Part shown: one piece after another, positions 6,801 to 14,046 of the stretch
Layout of the letters: each line of letters opens with the position of its first letter
Numbering within the stretch: position 1 is the first letter of the stretch
DNA from: JAEVLT01 sp964484065
GTDB taxonomy: Bacteria > Bacillota > Bacilli > Bacillales > Cytobacillaceae
Reading direction: 5' to 3'
Length of the DNA stretch: 32,509 nt
Assembly (NCBI GenBank): GCA_964484065.1
Contig: CAZAEW010000045.1
Coordinates: forward strand, 1-32,509
Position numbers and translations under genes: made by a program
Notes under the pieces: generated by a model
What the model saw: only the letters and a program-made list of their open reading frames with translations
Told to the model about the DNA's origin: nothing
The model's database searches: none

Positions 6801-7727
6801 TTAGTTAGTTGGATATATGATAGTGCCTAAATCCCGAATATCATAACCTTCCAGATCATGTAAGCTGTCTTTAAAATCCTTTGACTGCAAAAAGTTGATC
6901 AGGGAAGCTAACAGATCTTGGTTTTCGTTCGTAAACTTGAAAACAAGATCAAAATTTTCCTTCGCAATCGGAACGAAATCAAGTCCAAGGTGGCTTGCAG
7001 CCGAACGGATCCCAAAAGCTGCATCAGCTGTGCCTCTGCTAATATATGAAGCAGCTGCGAGGTGATTCCATTCTTCCTTTTTATATCCGTTTATCTCTTT
7101 AGGGTCAATCCCGAGAGATGCTAATTTCGTATCAAGCAAAAATCTCGTTCCGGAGCCTTTTTGGCGATTTACAAACTGAACATCCCTCCGGGTCAGATCT
7201 TCAAAGCGCGTGATTCCTTTCGGATTGCCTTTCGCGACGATAAATCCCTGTTCTCTCGAAGCAAGGCGCGTAACAGTTACGTTTTCGTAAATAAATAACT
7301 GCTGAATATAGGGCAAATTGTATTCTTGAGAGGCTGGATTTAGTAAATGAATCCCAGCAATGTCACTTTGGCCGCGATATAGCATCATTAAGCCTTCGAG
7401 GCTGCCGATAAACACCGGCTGAATCTGCAGATGCAATCGGGATGCTGCCTCTTTAATGAAATGCTCAACAAGGAAGTCATGACTGCCGGCCATGCGGATT
7501 GGGGAAGAGGCGGCCGCAGGAATTTCCGGCTGCTCGGACATGCCTTTTTTTATCGGAGCCTTTGTGCTTTCCTTGTACCTTGCAAGTTCATTTTGCTCGA
7601 TTCTCATTTTATTGCCGACCTTAAACGCCTGAAGTTCTCCTCTTTTGATCAACTCATAGACAGTGTGTTTTGAGATCTGAAACATTTGTGCAACTTCATC
7701 GGGAGTATAAGCCTTATTATTCTCCAT
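6801..7727 (-). CDS. HTH regulator with PBP-like ligand domain
   Basis: A 308-residue one-component transcription factor. Residues about 6-55 are an excisionase/MerR-type helix-turn-helix (YTPDEVAQMFQISKHTVYEL, then KRGELQAFKVGNKMRI). After a linker, residues about 85-305 form a periplasmic-binding-protein-like domain (the PBP_like family). Within it, GSHDFLVEH, NRQKGSGTRFLLD and ISRGTADAAFGIRSAA recall molybdate/tungstate-binding proteins. B. subtilis YvgK has a similar plan beside a molybdate transporter. It is first in the tup operon, so it probably senses oxyanion in the cytoplasm and controls the operon. GGAGG lies 9 nt before the ATG. Three to four 10-bp repeats at 7751-7790 lie between the gene and its upstream region. 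Confidence 0.83.
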   Translation of the reverse strand: MENNKAYTPDEVAQMFQISKHTVYELIKRGELQAFKVGNKMRIEQNELARYKESTKAPIKKGMSEQPEIPAAASSPIRMAGSHDFLVEHFIKEAASRLHLQIQPVFIGSLEGLMMLYRGQSDIAGIHLLNPASQEYNLPYIQQLFIYENVTVTRLASREQGFIVAKGNPKGITRFEDLTRRDVQFVNRQKGSGTRFLLDTKLASLGIDPKEINGYKKEEWNHLAAASYISRGTADAAFGIRSAASHLGLDFVPIAKENFDLVFKFTNENQDLLASLINFLQSKDFKDSLHDLEGYDIRDLGTIIYPTN

Positions 7728-7750
7728 TTTTACGGACCTCCTTTCCTTCT

Positions 7751-7790
7751 CTTGTTGTTTTTTGTTAAGTTTCGTTGAGTTTTGTTAAGT
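7751..7790 (-). promoter_or_regulatory. Tandem 10-bp repeats upstream of the tup regulator
   Basis: Plus-strand units are TTTGTTAAGT at 7761, TTCGTTGAGT at 7771 and TTTGTTAAGT at 7781, with a degenerate fourth at 7751 (CTTGTTGTTT). The period is exactly 10 bp, about one helical turn, so bound monomers would lie on one face of the DNA. The block sits 24 bp upstream of the regulator start and downstream of a TATAAT-like sequence on the minus strand, where a repressor could act. Confidence 0.55.
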
Positions 7791-7855
7791 CCTGTATATT
7801 TTTGCATAATAAATATTATATGTAAATAATAAAAATGTTGACTTTATCAAGTAAA

Positions 7856-7899
7856 TGAAAGCATTTACACTATTTTCACAAAATGTTCATGAACGTCAC
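7856..7899. promoter_or_regulatory. Candidate cre site and GTTCATGAAC palindrome
   Basis: TGAAAGCATTTACA (7856-7869) matches the CcpA-binding cre pattern except for one central base. Just downstream, GTTCATGAAC (7885-7894) is a perfect 10-bp palindrome. Both lie in the divergent gap between the tup regulator and the azoreductase gene, about 85-120 bp before the latter. Neither has been tested; the cre call is a pattern match only. Confidence 0.3.
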
Positions 7900-7978
7900 T
7901 TATTGTTCAACCATGAGCAAATCGCTTTTATTGTACTATTATCATTAGAAGAAAAATTTACTGAAGGGACTGGGTGAA

Positions 7979-8641
7979 TTGGCAAAACTGCTTTATATTA
8001 CAGTCAACCCTAAAAAAGATATCAGGCTTTCAAAAGGAGCTCAAATTGGTGAAGTGTTTTTAGAAGAATTTAAAAAAGTTCAGCCAGATATCGAAATTGA
8101 AAACATGCATTTATATGATATGGATATTCCCGAAATTGATATGGATTTATTATATGCCCGTGCTAAGCTGTCTTTTATGGGATATACTTTTGATCAGCTG
8201 TCAGAAGCAGAGCAAACACAAATCTCGAAAATGCATGAGCTTGCTGACCGCTTCATCGCGGCGGACTACTATGTGTTTGTTACACCGCTTTGGAATCTTG
8301 GTTCTCCATCTATTTTAAAAGCATTCCTTGATAATTTATTTATCGTCGGAAAAACTTTTGAAAATACGGAGGAAGGTCCTGTCGGACTGCTCACGAACCG
8401 CAAAGCGATCCATATTCAAACGCGCGGCGGCATCTATTCCCATGGCCCGATGGTTGATTTTGAATTTGGCGACCGCTTCTTAAGAAAAGCACTCGGCTTT
8501 TTAGGTCTGGAGTTAATGGATACAGTCGTTGCCGAAGGAATGGACCATTTTCCAAAGCAAACACCGGAAATTATGGCAAAAGCAAAAGAACAAGCAGCCC
8601 AAGCAGCACGAGAAATGGCTGCCAGCCCTATTTTAGTATAA
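7979..8641 (+). CDS. azoR: FMN-dependent NADH-azoreductase
   Basis: A 220-residue flavodoxin-fold enzyme of the AzoR/AcpD family, about 10 residues longer than the common 208-211. It reduces azo bonds and quinones with NAD(P)H through FMN and often serves in electrophile defence. Visible motifs are the N-terminal beta strand LLYITVNPKKD with an FMN-loop sequence (SKGAQIGEVFLEEF), the TPLWNLGSPSILKAFLDNLF segment near residues 101-120 and the TRGG(I)Y segment. The start is TTG at 7979, with AAGGGAC about 10 nt upstream. It is a single gene closed by a strong hairpin at 8652-8676. Regulation by a redox or quinone repressor is plausible but no known box was recognised. Confidence 0.85.
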   Translation: MAKLLYITVNPKKDIRLSKGAQIGEVFLEEFKKVQPDIEIENMHLYDMDIPEIDMDLLYARAKLSFMGYTFDQLSEAEQTQISKMHELADRFIAADYYVFVTPLWNLGSPSILKAFLDNLFIVGKTFENTEEGPVGLLTNRKAIHIQTRGGIYSHGPMVDFEFGDRFLRKALGFLGLELMDTVVAEGMDHFPKQTPEIMAKAKEQAAQAAREMAASPILV

Positions 8642-8651
8642 CAATTAGGAG

Positions 8652-8676
8652 ATGCGGCTCAAACTTTGAGCCGCAT
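8652..8676. terminator. Bidirectional terminator between azoR and uppP
   Basis: An almost perfect palindrome: ATGCGGCTCAA pairs with TTGAGCCGCAT around a three-base loop. It begins 10 bp after the azoR stop and abuts the uppP stop at 8677. T/A-rich sequence on both sides allows use in either direction. Confidence 0.85.
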
Positions 8677-9459
8677 TTAAAATTTACCCAAAAATTGAAA
8701 TATCAATACAACTATTCCCAGCGCCCATACATAAACAGCAAATGGCTTTAATGAATGCTTCTTTAAATAGCTGATCATCCACTTGACGGCAATATAGCCG
8801 AAAACAGCAGAAGAGACAATCCCTACTAAAAGGGCTGACAAGGTAATTTCTTCACCCTTGCCTTGCACTAAATCAAAGGACTGCAAAATGACGGCCCCGG
8901 CAATGGCTGGTGTCGATAAAAGAAAGGAAAAGTAAGCCGCTGTTTCCCGGTCTAAATTTCTCCAAAGCGCCGCCACAATCGTCAGTCCGGAACGTGAAAC
9001 TGCCGGGAAAATCGCACCTGCCTGGAATAAGCCGATCATAAAGGCATCCCGGTAAGAAATCTCGTCCATTTTTTTGTAACCATTTTTGGACGATTCGGCA
9101 ATCCATAGGAAAATACCCGTGATTAAGAATTCCCAGCCAATCGTTACGCCTGTTTTGGAAATTTCGTCAAAAAAATCTTTGAATAGCAGGCCGATCACAA
9201 CGGCGGGAATCGTTCCGATTACTAACAGCCAGGTCAATCTGCCAAACGGATTTTTAAGGATTTTGCTAAATTCCTCGCGGTAAAAGACCAATACAGCAAC
9301 CAATGTTCCAAGATGGAGCATCGTATCGAGCGTGAGCCCCGCTTCCTGCAATCCGAAAAAATGTCTCCCCAAATAAAGATGGCCTGTACTGCTGATTGGC
9401 AGGAACTCCGTTAAACCTTGAATCATCCCCAATATAAACGACTCTAATTTTGTAAGCAT
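8677..9459 (-). CDS. uppP: Undecaprenyl-diphosphate phosphatase
   Basis: A 260-residue polytopic membrane enzyme of the BacA/UppP family. It recycles undecaprenyl pyrophosphate to the monophosphate carrier needed for peptidoglycan and teichoic acid synthesis; overproduction gives bacitracin resistance in other bacteria. Both active-site signatures are present: QGLTEFLPISSTGHL (residues 14-28, with Glu18 and His27) and PAVSRSGLT (152-160, with Arg156). About seven or eight hydrophobic segments cover the rest. The length is usual for the family. The ATG at 9459 has a GAGGG-type site upstream. The gene is monocistronic and converges on azoR. Confidence 0.95.
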   Translation of the reverse strand: MLTKLESFILGMIQGLTEFLPISSTGHLYLGRHFFGLQEAGLTLDTMLHLGTLVAVLVFYREEFSKILKNPFGRLTWLLVIGTIPAVVIGLLFKDFFDEISKTGVTIGWEFLITGIFLWIAESSKNGYKKMDEISYRDAFMIGLFQAGAIFPAVSRSGLTIVAALWRNLDRETAAYFSFLLSTPAIAGAVILQSFDLVQGKGEEITLSALLVGIVSSAVFGYIAVKWMISYLKKHSLKPFAVYVWALGIVVLIFQFLGKF

Positions 9460-9636
9460 CCCATCCCTCTTTCTCTTTCAATATCGTCCTCCATAAATAG
9501 TATATTTTTGCTAATGGGAAACTTGCCCATCATCCAGTGTTTTCAGCAGTTTAATAAAATTGTCAGGTAAAAATAGTGTAAAAGAAATAGATTCTGCCAT
9601 AAAATAGTAGTAATCAGATGGAAGAGGGGAAAGAGT

Positions 9637-10395
9637 TTGAAGAATGAACATTTACATTTCAACACTTCAATTGGGGTGCAAAAGCCGGAGAATATCCGAA
9701 ACAAAGAGCAGCCGTGTCCGTTTTGCGCCCGTGATCAACTGACAGATATTATTGATACGCAAGACACAATGATCTTGCTCAAAAATAAATATCCGGTTCT
9801 TGAGAATGCGTTTCAGACCGTGTTAATTGAAACGGACGATTGTCATGCCGAATTGTCGACCTATCCTCAGGACCATTTACATAAATTGCTGCGTTTTGGT
9901 TTAAAGCATTGGCTTGAAATGGAGCAAAGCGGGAAGTATCAATCGGTCATTTTTTTCAAAAACTACGGGCCTTTATCGGGCGGAACGATCGCCCATCCGC
10001 ATATGCAGATTATCGGCTTGCATGATCTTGATTATAAAGAGAATATTGAGGAAGAGGTTTTTCAAGGAATCACGATCAAAGAGTCAGCAGAGGCCGTTTT
10101 TTCTTTATCGACAAAGCCAAGAATCGGTTTTTATGAATTCAATGTTCAAATGAAGGATCACCGATATGTGGAAGAGTTTGGGGAATGGCTGCAAATAGCT
10201 GCACATTATATCTTGCATCATTTTCCGTTTAAAGCAACGAGTTACAATGTCTTTTTTCATCATTACGGGAGACATATTTATGCAAAAATTGTTCCCCGTT
10301 TTGTGACGACACCGATCTACATCGGCTACGGCCTGCCGCAGGTGCCGAATAATCTCGAATGGATGGCAGAACAGGTAAAACGTATTTACTTTTGA
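9637..10395 (+). CDS. GalT-like DUF4931 protein
   Basis: A 252-residue protein that I place in the DUF4931 family, related to galactose-1-phosphate uridylyltransferases of the HIT superfamily. CPFC (Cys27, Cys30) and His120 could form the zinc site. In GGTIAHPHMQI, His122 sits where GalT has its nucleophilic histidine and Gln124 matches the GalT HPH-x-Q pattern. The actual nucleotidyl substrate is not known; it could be a hexose-phosphate uridylyltransferase or a nucleotide-phosphate hydrolase. The start is TTG at 9637 with GAGGGGAAAG upstream. It stands alone between uppP (divergent) and rodA. Confidence 0.72.
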   Translation: MKNEHLHFNTSIGVQKPENIRNKEQPCPFCARDQLTDIIDTQDTMILLKNKYPVLENAFQTVLIETDDCHAELSTYPQDHLHKLLRFGLKHWLEMEQSGKYQSVIFFKNYGPLSGGTIAHPHMQIIGLHDLDYKENIEEEVFQGITIKESAEAVFSLSTKPRIGFYEFNVQMKDHRYVEEFGEWLQIAAHYILHHFPFKATSYNVFFHHYGRHIYAKIVPRFVTTPIYIGYGLPQVPNNLEWMAEQVKRIYF

Positions 10396-10421
10396 AATTA
10401 GTGCCATTTGATGAATATAAG

Positions 10422-10450
10422 TTGTGATTTTGCCCAATTAAAAATATAAT
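10422..10450 (+). promoter_or_regulatory. Sigma-A promoter for rodA
   Basis: TTGTGA (10422-10427) and a perfect TATAAT (10445-10450) are separated by exactly 17 bp, 51 bp before the rodA ATG. This places rodA-yusU in its own transcription unit rather than reading through from the DUF4931 gene. Confidence 0.7.
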
Positions 10451-10500
10451 GAAGAAATGTACAAGTCCTTTTAAGGGTTTTTTATTTAAGGAGAATAAGC

Positions 10501-11673
10501 ATGTCTTCAGAAAAATATACAACATCCAAACTTGATTATAATCTTGTGTTTACGTTACTATTGCTTTTTATTGTCAGCTGCTTGTCTATTTATAGTGCGC
10601 AAAAATCAGGACAATATCAGGAGAATTTTTTACTAAAGCAAATCATTTGGTACGGGGTAGGCATCGGAATCATTGCCAGCATCATCACCCTCGACTCAGA
10701 CCAATTAAAAAAACTATCATGGTATGCCTATGGATTTGGTTTATTTTTACTTGTGCTTCTGATTATTGCCCCGTCCAGCATTGCACCGAATATAAACGGA
10801 GCAAAGAGCTGGTTTAAAGTTCCGGCCATGGGGTCGCTGCAGCCTTCTGAATTTGTGAAAATCTTTCTGATTTTAGCCTTGGCGAAAGTGATTGATGACC
10901 ATCATTTGAAAAATCCCGATAAAACGGTTCAAACGGATTTTTGGCTGCTGGTAAAATTGGGGATTGTCACAATGGTTCCGGTATTGCTGATTATGAAGCA
11001 GCCCGACTTGGGAACATCACTTGTTTTTTTGGCGATTTTGCTGGGGATGATTTTTATCTCGGGGATTTCCTGGAAGCTGCTCGTTCCGATTTTTACAGGC
11101 GGTCTTTTATTGATCGGCATCATCTTTTATTTTGTTTTAGTTCATCCGGATTTATTAGAAAAATATTTAGGGGTAAAGCAGTACCAATTTGGGCGGATTT
11201 ATTCCTGGCTTGACCCATACAACTATCAAAGCTCTGAAGGCTATCAGCTTACGCGCTCGCTGCTTGCGATTGGTTCCGGTGAGACGTCCGGGAAAGGGTA
11301 CGGACACCGTGACATTTATATGCCGGAGAGTCAGACGGATTTTATTTTTAGCGTCGTGGGCGAGGAGTTTGGATTCATCGGGGCAAGTGTGTTAATCAGT
11401 GTTTTCTTCCTGTTGATTTATCATATTACGAAAATCGGTATGGAAACAAAAAATAATTACTATACGTATCTTTGTGTAGGAGTAATCAGTATGATTACTT
11501 TCCACGTGTTCCAAAACATTGGGATGTGCATTGGGCTTTTGCCGATTACAGGGATTCCTCTGCCATTTATCAGTTACGGCGGAAGTTCTTTAATGGGAAA
11601 TATGCTCGGGCTTGGACTCATATTTTCGATCCGCTACCATCATAAAAAATACATGTTCTCGACGAGTTCGTAA
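10501..11673 (+). CDS. rodA: RodA-type peptidoglycan glycosyltransferase
   Basis: A 390-residue SEDS-family membrane protein, the lipid II polymerase of the elongation machinery, which works with a class B penicillin-binding protein. About ten hydrophobic segments are visible. Family signatures are NGAKSWFKVPAMGSLQPSEF (about residues 99-118), MKQPDLGTSLVF and, at the C terminus, GLLPITGIPLPFISYGGSS. The IPLPFISYGGSSLMGNM form is more like RodA than FtsW or SpoVE, which usually read VTLPLVSYGGSS. The ATG at 10501 follows AAGGAG. It has its own TATAAT promoter, and a YusU-like gene follows 18 bp downstream. The paralog call (RodA versus SpoVE) is the main uncertainty. Confidence 0.85.
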   Translation: MSSEKYTTSKLDYNLVFTLLLLFIVSCLSIYSAQKSGQYQENFLLKQIIWYGVGIGIIASIITLDSDQLKKLSWYAYGFGLFLLVLLIIAPSSIAPNINGAKSWFKVPAMGSLQPSEFVKIFLILALAKVIDDHHLKNPDKTVQTDFWLLVKLGIVTMVPVLLIMKQPDLGTSLVFLAILLGMIFISGISWKLLVPIFTGGLLLIGIIFYFVLVHPDLLEKYLGVKQYQFGRIYSWLDPYNYQSSEGYQLTRSLLAIGSGETSGKGYGHRDIYMPESQTDFIFSVVGEEFGFIGASVLISVFFLLIYHITKIGMETKNNYYTYLCVGVISMITFHVFQNIGMCIGLLPITGIPLPFISYGGSSLMGNMLGLGLIFSIRYHHKKYMFSTSS

Positions 11674-11691
11674 TGTGAAGGCGGTGAAAAG

Positions 11692-11943
11692 ATGAATAAA
11701 GAATTTGAATTACAATTTGAGGCGCTGCTGGACAAGTACAGTGAGCTGCTTGTCGGCGATACGAGTGACGATGTGAAAGAAAAGGTGAAAATCTATTCTC
11801 TTTACACCCACATTGCTAAAACAATGCCGGCTCTTGCAAAGCACTGGAATGGAACCTATCCTCAAGCGAAGCAGGAATTAATGCAGATAATGAATGACAT
11901 CAAAATATTAAACGAACAGCACCGGAATTCGACGAAAAAATAA
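11692..11943 (+). CDS. yusU: YusU-like small protein (DUF2573)
   Basis: An 83-residue, mostly helical, charged cytoplasmic protein with no signal peptide or membrane helix. The pattern (QFEALLDKYSELLVG near the N terminus, ALAKHWNGTYPQAK in the middle) fits my memory of the DUF2573/YusU family, whose function is unknown. It starts 18 bp after rodA behind GGCGGTGAAAAG and is cotranscribed with it. A hairpin at 11942-11967 overlaps its stop. The presence of yusU in this neighbourhood agrees with B. subtilis yus-region order. Confidence 0.7.
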   Translation: MNKEFELQFEALLDKYSELLVGDTSDDVKEKVKIYSLYTHIAKTMPALAKHWNGTYPQAKQELMQIMNDIKILNEQHRNSTKK

Positions 11944-11967
11944 GCGGAAGCCAAAAGGCTTCCGCTT
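11942..11967. terminator. Bidirectional terminator, yusU/coat genes
   Basis: An 11-bp perfect stem pairs AAGCGGAAGCC (11942-11952) with GGCTTCCGCTT (11957-11967) around loop AAAA. It overlaps the yusU stop and lies 2 bp from the stop of the convergent coat-protein gene, so it can serve both. Confidence 0.85.
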
Positions 11968-11969
11968 TC

Positions 11970-12308
11970 CTATTGAATATTGGTTCCAGAAGGAAACTGG
12001 TTTGTATACCCCTGAAACTGCTGGTAGGTTTGCTGCAGTTTTTGCTGGTCGGCTGCTTCCACGGCATACCAGCCTTTTCGAAACATCAGGTTATAAAGAT
12101 CTCTTTGACACTGCTGCGTTTCCGCAAAAATCCCCATCAAATCATTGTAAAGCCCCTGGTGGCTGGCTTCATGCAAGGCGACCGAATAAGAAGTTGTCAT
12201 ATATTTTTCCGTTGTTAATAAATCATTAATAAAGTCCCGCTCATTCATTTGCGGCGTCTTTGGCACTTGTGTTTCCGGGTTTTTAATTTTTTGCTGATTC
12301 TGATTCAT
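11970..12308 (-). CDS. Spore coat protein, CotF-like
   Basis: A 112-residue protein with a Gln/Asn/Pro-rich N terminus followed by a CotF-type helical domain. Landmarks are NERDFINDLLTTEKYMTTSYSVALHEASH and a later ETQQCQRDLYNLMFRKGWY, which pack as a ferritin-like four-helix bundle in this family. CotF proteins are small components of the Bacillus spore coat. It is the second gene of a minus-strand pair, 14 bp after the 93-residue gene. In B. subtilis the corresponding spot holds yusN. Sporulation-specific expression is expected, but I could not fix a sigma-E or sigma-K promoter. Confidence 0.8.
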   Translation of the reverse strand: MNQNQQKIKNPETQVPKTPQMNERDFINDLLTTEKYMTTSYSVALHEASHQGLYNDLMGIFAETQQCQRDLYNLMFRKGWYAVEAADQQKLQQTYQQFQGYTNQFPSGTNIQ

Positions 12309-12322
12309 GACTGAACACTCCT

Positions 12323-12604
12323 TTACTGCATGTTGTTAAGGGGTTGCTGTTGAGAAATGTGTGCATTGAGATGTTGAAGCAGTGCCTGATAGTGGCGTTC
12401 GTGCATTTGACTGCATTTTTCCGCTTCTGCTTTTATTTCCTGATCTTGACATTGTGAGGCAAAGAAATGTGCTTTTTTACAGGCAAGTAAATTCCACGAC
12501 ATCATATCGGTTAAGTAGAGGGAATCCTTTGTCGAAATGATTCCCGGGGGCTGCGGCATAAATCCTTGTTGATTTTGCACCGTATAATTTTGCTGCTGCA
12601 TCAT
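12323..12604 (-). CDS. Small spore coat-like protein (CotF-related)
   Basis: A 93-residue Gln-rich protein. The segment GIISTKDSLYLTDMMSWNLLACKKAHFFA is typical of coat-F-related proteins that begin with STKD-LYL-D--SWN. The second half (AEKCSQMHERHYQALLQHLN) is a second helical hairpin. It is the first gene of a two-gene minus-strand operon with the CotF-like gene. AGGAGG precedes the ATG-ATG start at 12604. Two related helical proteins side by side suggest partner subunits or a split duplication. It may be the yusN counterpart; the name is left open. Confidence 0.7.
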   Translation of the reverse strand: MMQQQNYTVQNQQGFMPQPPGIISTKDSLYLTDMMSWNLLACKKAHFFASQCQDQEIKAEAEKCSQMHERHYQALLQHLNAHISQQQPLNNMQ

Positions 12605-12710
12605 GATCCCTCCTGATCTTCATCAATTTCTTTCTTATCGTCTCTCTTTTCTTTCCAAATATGTGAGCTGCCCCTTAAAAAAATCAGAAGGAACCAATAT
12701 TTCTTTTTCC

Positions 12711-12730
12711 ACCTATATTATCGTATAGGT
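12711..12730 (+). promoter_or_regulatory. 20-bp inverted repeat upstream of proline dehydrogenase
   Basis: ACCTATA (12711-12717) and TATAGGT (12724-12730) are perfect 7-bp arms around a 6-bp spacer. The repeat ends 19 bp before the ATG at 12750 and next to the AAAGAGGAG ribosome binding site. This placement would suit a repressor operator, or a small hairpin that hides the translation start. Confidence 0.4.
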
Positions 12731-12749
12731 TACAAAGAGGAGAATCCGC

Positions 12750-13667
12750 ATGGAGCAGATGCTGAGAAATTTTTTGTTGTTGTTATCAAAAAATAAATGG
12801 TTGAAAAATCTTGCAATGAAATATGGTCTTCGCTTTGGAGCTGCCCGTTTTGTGGCAGGTGAAACATTCGAACAGACCTCAGCGGTCATAGAGGAACTGA
12901 ACCGGAAAGGGTTGGCCGTAACGGTCGATTATTTAGGCGAGTATGTTGAAAACGAAAGGGAAGCAGATGAGCGGACTGCTAAAATGATTCAAGTGATTGA
13001 GCGGATCGGAACCGAAAATCTCAATGCACATCTTTCTTTAAAGATGACGGCACTTGGTCTGGATATTTCAGAAAAAATCATCCTGGAAAATATGCACAGG
13101 ATTCTGGAGGCTGCTGCAAAAAATCATGTGTTTGTCATGATTGATATGGAGGATTTTGCCCGCTGTCAAAAAACACTTGATCTATTTAAAGCGTTAAAAG
13201 CCGAATATGATGGAGTCGGTACGGTCCTCCAGGCCTATCTTTACCGGGTGATGAAGGATGTCGAGGATTTGCAGCCTTTCCATCCCCATCTCCGCCTTGT
13301 GAAAGGGGCTTATAAAGAATCAGAGGAAGTAGCTTTTCCCCATAAAAAAGATGTCGATGAAAATTTTAAAAAAATCATTGCAAGACATTTATTGAATGGA
13401 AATTATACGATGGTCGCGACGCATGACGAGAGAATGATTGAGTATACCAAAGACCTTGCCATGAAAAATGGGATAGACAGAGGCCGGTTTGAGTTTCAAA
13501 TGCTCTACGGCATCCGTCCGGAAAGGCAGCTTGAATTAGCCTCTGAAGGATACAAAGTCCGCGTCTATGTTCCTTTCGGTACTGATTGGTACGGTTATTT
13601 TATGAGGCGTTTAGCGGAACGGCCGGCAAATGTGTTGTTTGTGCTGAAAGGGGTTTTTAAAAAATAA
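12750..13667 (+). CDS. fadM: Proline dehydrogenase (FadM/PutB type)
   Basis: A 305-residue FAD-dependent proline dehydrogenase, oxidising L-proline to pyrroline-5-carboxylate in the first step of proline catabolism. The monofunctional PRODH barrel is visible: AHLSLKMTALGLDIS, FVMIDMEDF, LQAYLYRVMKD, RLVKGAYKE, VATHDERMIEYT, FEFQMLYGIRPE, RVYVPFGTDWYGYFMRRLAERP. These carry the usual flavin and substrate residues (the Asp/Lys segment and the Tyr-xx-Arg-Arg motif near the C terminus). RBS GAGGAG precedes the ATG. In B. subtilis the ortholog (yusM/fadM) sits next to fadN, as here, so the name is taken from that synteny. A role in fatty-acid degradation itself is not supported by the sequence. 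Confidence 0.9.
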   Translation: MEQMLRNFLLLLSKNKWLKNLAMKYGLRFGAARFVAGETFEQTSAVIEELNRKGLAVTVDYLGEYVENEREADERTAKMIQVIERIGTENLNAHLSLKMTALGLDISEKIILENMHRILEAAAKNHVFVMIDMEDFARCQKTLDLFKALKAEYDGVGTVLQAYLYRVMKDVEDLQPFHPHLRLVKGAYKESEEVAFPHKKDVDENFKKIIARHLLNGNYTMVATHDERMIEYTKDLAMKNGIDRGRFEFQMLYGIRPERQLELASEGYKVRVYVPFGTDWYGYFMRRLAERPANVLFVLKGVFKK

Positions 13668-13670
13668 TAG

Positions 13671-13696
13671 GGCCCTCCTGATTTATTAGGAGAGCC
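13671..13696. terminator. Terminator between fadM and yuzL
   Basis: GGCCCTCCT (13671-13679) pairs with AGGAGAGCC (13688-13696) with one mismatch. On the minus strand it is followed by a T-rich run (complement of 13655-13666), suiting termination after yuzL. The plus-strand tail is poor, so any use after fadM is less certain. Confidence 0.5.
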
Positions 13697-13703
13697 GTAA
13701 CGG

Positions 13704-13838
13704 TTAACGTTTTTTAAATTGATTATTTTGGCTGTTTCTTTTACCGCCGCCGGCTTCTTCTACATTCGGACCGGCATTGCCCTTCACACTTGCAGCACTT
13801 ATGCCCGCTTCAGAAGGATCTTTTTTCACGCGAACCAT
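13704..13838 (-). CDS. yuzL: YuzL-like small spore-associated protein
   Basis: I found this 44-residue gene by reading the minus strand. It begins MVRVKKDPSEAGISAAS, continues KGNAGPNVEEAGGGK and ends in a basic Gln/Asn/Lys tail. It has an excellent ribosome binding site (AGAGGTG, about 6 nt before the ATG at 13838) and a hairpin after the stop. The composition (Gly, Asn, Gln, Lys; no aromatics except one Phe) is that of small spore proteins. The KDPS--GIS-ASVKGN pattern fits my memory of the YuzL family, which in B. subtilis lies between fadM and fadN exactly as here. The function is unknown. Confidence 0.8.
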   Translation of the reverse strand: MVRVKKDPSEAGISAASVKGNAGPNVEEAGGGKRNSQNNQFKKR

Positions 13839-13951
13839 CTTTATCACCTCTTTTAGAAGTCATCACGGTACGTTTTTCCCGCTTATTTCCAAAAATGAAC
13901 CGTCTCCATCTATCATACCCAGTTCTTAATAAGAAAACCGTATGAAATCGA

Positions 13952-13980
13952 TTGCACAATTTTCTGAAATCTTTTATATT
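13952..13980 (+). promoter_or_regulatory. Candidate sigma-A promoter of fadN
   Basis: TTGCAC (13952-13957) and TATATT (13975-13980) are 17 bp apart. The predicted start near 13987 would give a leader of about 135 nt that includes a short hairpin and an inverted repeat before fadN. Confidence 0.5.
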
Positions 13981-14046
13981 ATTATTACACCGATGGAAGT
14001 GGCTTTTTTTTACAGCTCATCAGATTCAATTTTGTCCAAAGGGGCT

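Noticed and set aside
4357..7727. Molybdate (ModABC) transporter
   Set aside because: The TTTS motif at the mature start of the binding protein and the TupA-like conserved blocks favour tungstate. The regulator family also serves molybdate systems, so it does not decide the matter.
10441..10462. Terminator (CCTTTTAAGG then T6) upstream of rodA
   Set aside because: The palindrome leaves only a three- to four-base-pair stem and lies downstream of a good TATAAT, so it is more likely part of the rodA leader.
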